Source: Ruthenibacterium sp. | GTDB lineage: Bacteria > Bacillota > Clostridia > Oscillospirales > Ruminococcaceae | Length of the DNA: 8,409 bases | Direction: 5' to 3' | Assembly (NCBI GenBank): GCA_020025235.1 | Contig: JAHHSL010000051.1 | Span: 1 to 8,409, forward strand | Shown: piece after piece, positions 6,638 to 8,409 of the stretch | Layout of the letters: each line of letters opens with the position of its first letter | Numbering within the stretch: position 1 is the stretch's first letter | Position numbers and translations under genes: made by a program | The notes under the pieces: model-generated | What the model was told of the DNA's origin: nothing | Database searches by the model: none | The model's input: the letters and a program-made list of their open reading frames with translations, nothing else

Positions 6638-7393
6638 ATGGCGGCATATGAGGCGTTTGCAGGCGTCTACGATGCGTTCAATGAGGACGCAGACTACGAT
6701 GCCCTGTTTCAATATGTGACGGATACGCTGTGCCGGTACGGCATTCCGGACGGCATTGTGGCGGATCTCGGCTGCGGCACCGGCGAACTGACGCTGATGC
6801 TTGCGTCGGTGGGATATGATATGATCGGTGTGGATCTTTCACCCGAAATGCTCAGCGTGCTGCGGGAAAAAGCGGCAGAGCTGGAGCAGGAGGGCGTGCT
6901 GCTCTTGTGTCAGGATCTTACGCAGCTGGATCTGTACGGGACCGTGCGCGCGGCAATCTCCACCTTCGATACGTTCAACCATATCGGCCCGCGCGAAGAA
7001 TTTGTGCGGGCAGTCTGCCGGGCGGCGCTTTTTATCGAGCCGGGCGGTTTGATGCTGTTCGATATGAATACGCCGTATAAGCACGAAACGATCCTTGCGG
7101 ATCATGTGTATGAAATTGAGGCGGACGATGCATACTGCGTGTGGCGCAACCGCTATAATGCCGAAGAAAAAACAACGCGCATCGATCTGGAAATCACCTA
7201 TCCGGATCTGGAAGAAAAAGATACGGAAAGCTTTCTGGAATACGCATATTCGCTGGATGAGATCCGCGATGCATGCCAAAAAGCGGGGCTTTCGGTGGTG
7301 CAGGTCGTGGACGGCGAAACGTTCGGCCCGCTGCGTCCCGACAGCGCGCGTTACTTTATTACAGCGGTGAAACAAGCCGCAGAGGGAGAATAA
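6638..7393 (+). CDS. Class I SAM-dependent methyltransferase, substrate unknown
   Basis: This is a 251-aa Rossmann-fold methyltransferase. The N-terminus, with FAGVYDAFNEDADYD (7-21), resembles the YqeM-like group. Motif I is DLGCGTG (43-49), the SAM-ribose acidic residue is probably Asp66 in GVDLS (64-68), and motif II is QDLTQLDL (92-99). A strand AAISTFDTFNHI (105-116) occupies the motif IV position. The C-terminal half (about 150-230) is rich in Asp and Glu and probably forms the substrate side. No membrane segment or signal peptide is seen. GGAGG lies 5 bases before the ATG. The gene sits between engB and hslO, and hslO starts 2 bases after its stop, so the two should be made together. 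The target could be a small molecule, RNA or protein, and the sequence does not decide. Confidence is high for the fold and low for any specific role. Confidence 0.9.
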   Translation: MAAYEAFAGVYDAFNEDADYDALFQYVTDTLCRYGIPDGIVADLGCGTGELTLMLASVGYDMIGVDLSPEMLSVLREKAAELEQEGVLLLCQDLTQLDLYGTVRAAISTFDTFNHIGPREEFVRAVCRAALFIEPGGLMLFDMNTPYKHETILADHVYEIEADDAYCVWRNRYNAEEKTTRIDLEITYPDLEEKDTESFLEYAYSLDEIRDACQKAGLSVVQVVDGETFGPLRPDSARYFITAVKQAAEGE

Positions 7394-7395
7394 AA

Positions 7396-8268
7396 ATGTC
7401 CAGGCTGATTCGATCTATTTCCGAAAACGGCGGCGTGCTTTTCTGCGCCGTCGATTCCACGGATATCGTCCGCGAAAGCGAACGCATCCATAAGACATCC
7501 GCCGTTACGTCCGCGGCACTTGGCCGTCTGCTTACGGCGGCGACGATGATGGGCGTCATGCTGAAAAATGAGCAGGATTCCCTGACACTGCGCATTAAGG
7601 GCGACGGCCCTGCAGGCACCGTGCTGGCCGTGGCAGACGGCACCGGAAACGTGCGCGGCTATGTCGATCATCCGATCGTGGAGATCCCGCCGCGCCTTGA
7701 CGGCAAGCTGGATGTGGGCGGCGCTGTGGGACACCACGGCATGCTCAGTGTTGTGAAGGATCTTGGCATGAAAGAGCCGTATGTCGGGCAGATCCCGCTG
7801 ACAAGCGGCGAAATTGCAGAGGATATCACAAAGTATTACGCAGTAAGCGAACAGATCCCGACGGTCTGTGCGCTGGGCGTGCTTGTGAACGAGGATCTCA
7901 CCATTCGCACGGCGGGCGGCTTCCTGATGCAGCTTCTGCCGGGGGCAAGCGATGACGAAATCACACATCTGGAAAAGAATATCGCGGCGCTGCCGTCCGT
8001 GACGTCCATGCTGGAGGACGGCATGACGCTTGAGGAGATCATGGAGCGCGCATTGGAGGGCTTTAACCCGAATGTGCTGGATGAGCAGGATGTGCAGTAC
8101 CGGTGCAACTGCAGCCAGGATCGTGTGGAACGTGCGATCCTTTCGCTTGGCAGGGAAGATCTTGCCGAAATGGCAGCGGAAGGCAGGCCCATGGAGGTCT
8201 GCTGCCAGTTCTGCGATAAAAAGTATCAGGTTGATGTTGCAGCGCTTCTGAAAGAGACTGAAAAATAA
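7396..8268 (+). CDS. hslO: Hsp33, redox-regulated holdase chaperone
   Basis: Hsp33 (290 aa, normal length) is a cytoplasmic chaperone that is inactive when reduced and zinc-bound. Oxidants that form disulfides and release the zinc turn it on, and it then holds unfolding proteins. The N-terminal chaperone core is at about 1-180, a helical linker at about 185-230, and the C-terminal redox switch holds the four zinc cysteines: Cys237 and Cys239 (CNC), then Cys270 and Cys273 (CQFC). The 31-residue step from Cys239 to Cys270 equals that of E. coli Hsp33 (234 to 265). An additional Cys269 is directly next to Cys270. The start is the ATG 2 bases after the methyltransferase stop, with AGGGAG 7 bases upstream inside that gene. 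An open frame continues upstream, but those residues overlap the methyltransferase and do not resemble Hsp33. Confidence 0.97.
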   Translation: MSRLIRSISENGGVLFCAVDSTDIVRESERIHKTSAVTSAALGRLLTAATMMGVMLKNEQDSLTLRIKGDGPAGTVLAVADGTGNVRGYVDHPIVEIPPRLDGKLDVGGAVGHHGMLSVVKDLGMKEPYVGQIPLTSGEIAEDITKYYAVSEQIPTVCALGVLVNEDLTIRTAGGFLMQLLPGASDDEITHLEKNIAALPSVTSMLEDGMTLEEIMERALEGFNPNVLDEQDVQYRCNCSQDRVERAILSLGREDLAEMAAEGRPMEVCCQFCDKKYQVDVAALLKETEK

Positions 8269-8293
8269 AAATAAAAAACTTTCCGGAAAACTG

Positions 8294-8322
8294 TTGACAA
8301 ATGACATCGAAAGTTGTAAAAT
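8294..8322 (+). promoter_or_regulatory. Near-consensus sigma-A promoter of tRNA-Gly
   Basis: A perfect TTGACA (8294-8299) and TAAAAT (8317-8322, five of six positions) are separated by 17 bases, in an AT-rich stretch. Transcription should start near 8329, about 27 bases before the mature tRNA 5' end. The strength fits a stable-RNA gene, and further tRNA genes may follow beyond the window. Confidence 0.9.
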
Positions 8323-8327
8323 AAATA

Positions 8328-8351
8328 TCGTCGCTTGAGAGACAGCGACGA
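8328..8351 (+). other. Hairpin forming the tRNA-Gly leader
   Basis: TCGTCGCT (8328-8335) pairs perfectly with AGCGACGA (8344-8351) around the loop TGAGAGAC. The stem begins at the predicted transcription start and ends 4 bases before the tRNA. It lacks a U-run, so it is not a convincing terminator for hslO. It may present the 5' end for RNase P processing; that role is inference. Confidence 0.55.
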
Positions 8352-8355
8352 ACCT

Positions 8356-8409
8356 GCGGATTTAGCTCATCTGGTAGAGCGCCACCTTGCCAAGGTGGAG
8401 GTAGCGAGT
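8356..8409 (+). tRNA. tRNA-Gly(GCC), 3' end cut off by the window
   Basis: The 5' acceptor strand GCGGATT (8356-8362) is followed by TA, then the D arm GCTC/GAGC (8365-8368 with 8377-8380), containing GG in the loop. The anticodon stem is CCACC/GGTGG (8382-8386 with 8394-8398), and its loop TTGCCAA gives anticodon GCC (8389-8391), reading the glycine codons GGC and GGU. A 5-base variable region and the first T-stem strand GCGAG (8404-8408) follow. The T loop, the 3' T-stem strand and the acceptor 3' strand lie beyond the window. Confidence 0.96.

Noticed and set aside
8280..8289. Perfect palindrome TTTCCGGAAA upstream of the tRNA promoter
   Set aside because: It has no loop and is not followed by a U-run, so it is not a terminator. 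A 10-base palindrome in AT-rich spacer can occur by chance, and no known operator is recognised.
7351..8307. A 318-codon minus-strand open frame opposite hslO
   Set aside because: Shadow of hslO, with no domain recognised and hslO clearly real with its zinc cysteines in place.
1..8409. Search for CRISPR arrays, insertion sequences, phage genes, toxin-antitoxin pairs or a new defence system
   Set aside because: The window is almost filled by seven recognisable intact genes on one strand. No direct-repeat array, transposase, integrase or small unexplained gene with a ribosome site was found.

Overview
The window is a compact stretch of bacterial core genome carrying protein-folding and protein-turnover genes. 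All seven protein genes and the one RNA gene lie on the + strand. The order tig-clpP-clpX-lon-engB(ysxC), the strong GGAGG-type ribosome binding sites and the near-consensus vegetative promoters fit a Bacillota genome. The moderately GC-rich sequence and the protein variants suggest Clostridia, perhaps an Oscillospiraceae/Butyricicoccaceae-like gut bacterium. That placement is inferred from gene order and protein style, and the genus cannot be fixed from this window.

Layout. (1) Bases 21-3446 form a first transcription unit: an extended -10 promoter, trigger factor (tig), a 99-base spacer with two hairpins, then clpP and clpX 16 bases apart, closed by a strong intrinsic terminator. (2) Bases 3447-8268 form a second unit. 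A near-consensus promoter begins directly behind the clpX terminator and drives lon, engB, a class I SAM-dependent methyltransferase and hslO (Hsp33). Spacings are 14, 41 and 2 bases. (3) Bases 8294-8409 hold a third promoter and a tRNA-Gly(GCC) gene cut by the window end. No clear terminator separates hslO from it.

How the genes work together. Trigger factor receives nascent chains at the ribosome exit tunnel. ClpXP and Lon are the two ATP-dependent proteases that remove damaged and regulatory proteins. Hsp33 is a redox-switched holdase for oxidative unfolding. EngB is a GTPase for 50S subunit assembly. The methyltransferase is the only member without an obvious role. Its position between engB and hslO, with hslO starting 2 bases after its stop, makes a link to translation or stress plausible but unproven.

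I found no CRISPR array, transposon, phage gene, toxin-antitoxin pair or other accessory system, and no evidence of a new defence or mobile system. The items worth a second look are small: the perfect-stem hairpin between tig and clpP, the absence of visible CtsR or CIRCE operators, the proline-rich tail of Lon, the unassigned methyltransferase, and the hairpin leader of the tRNA. No gene-free stretch exceeds 150 bases.
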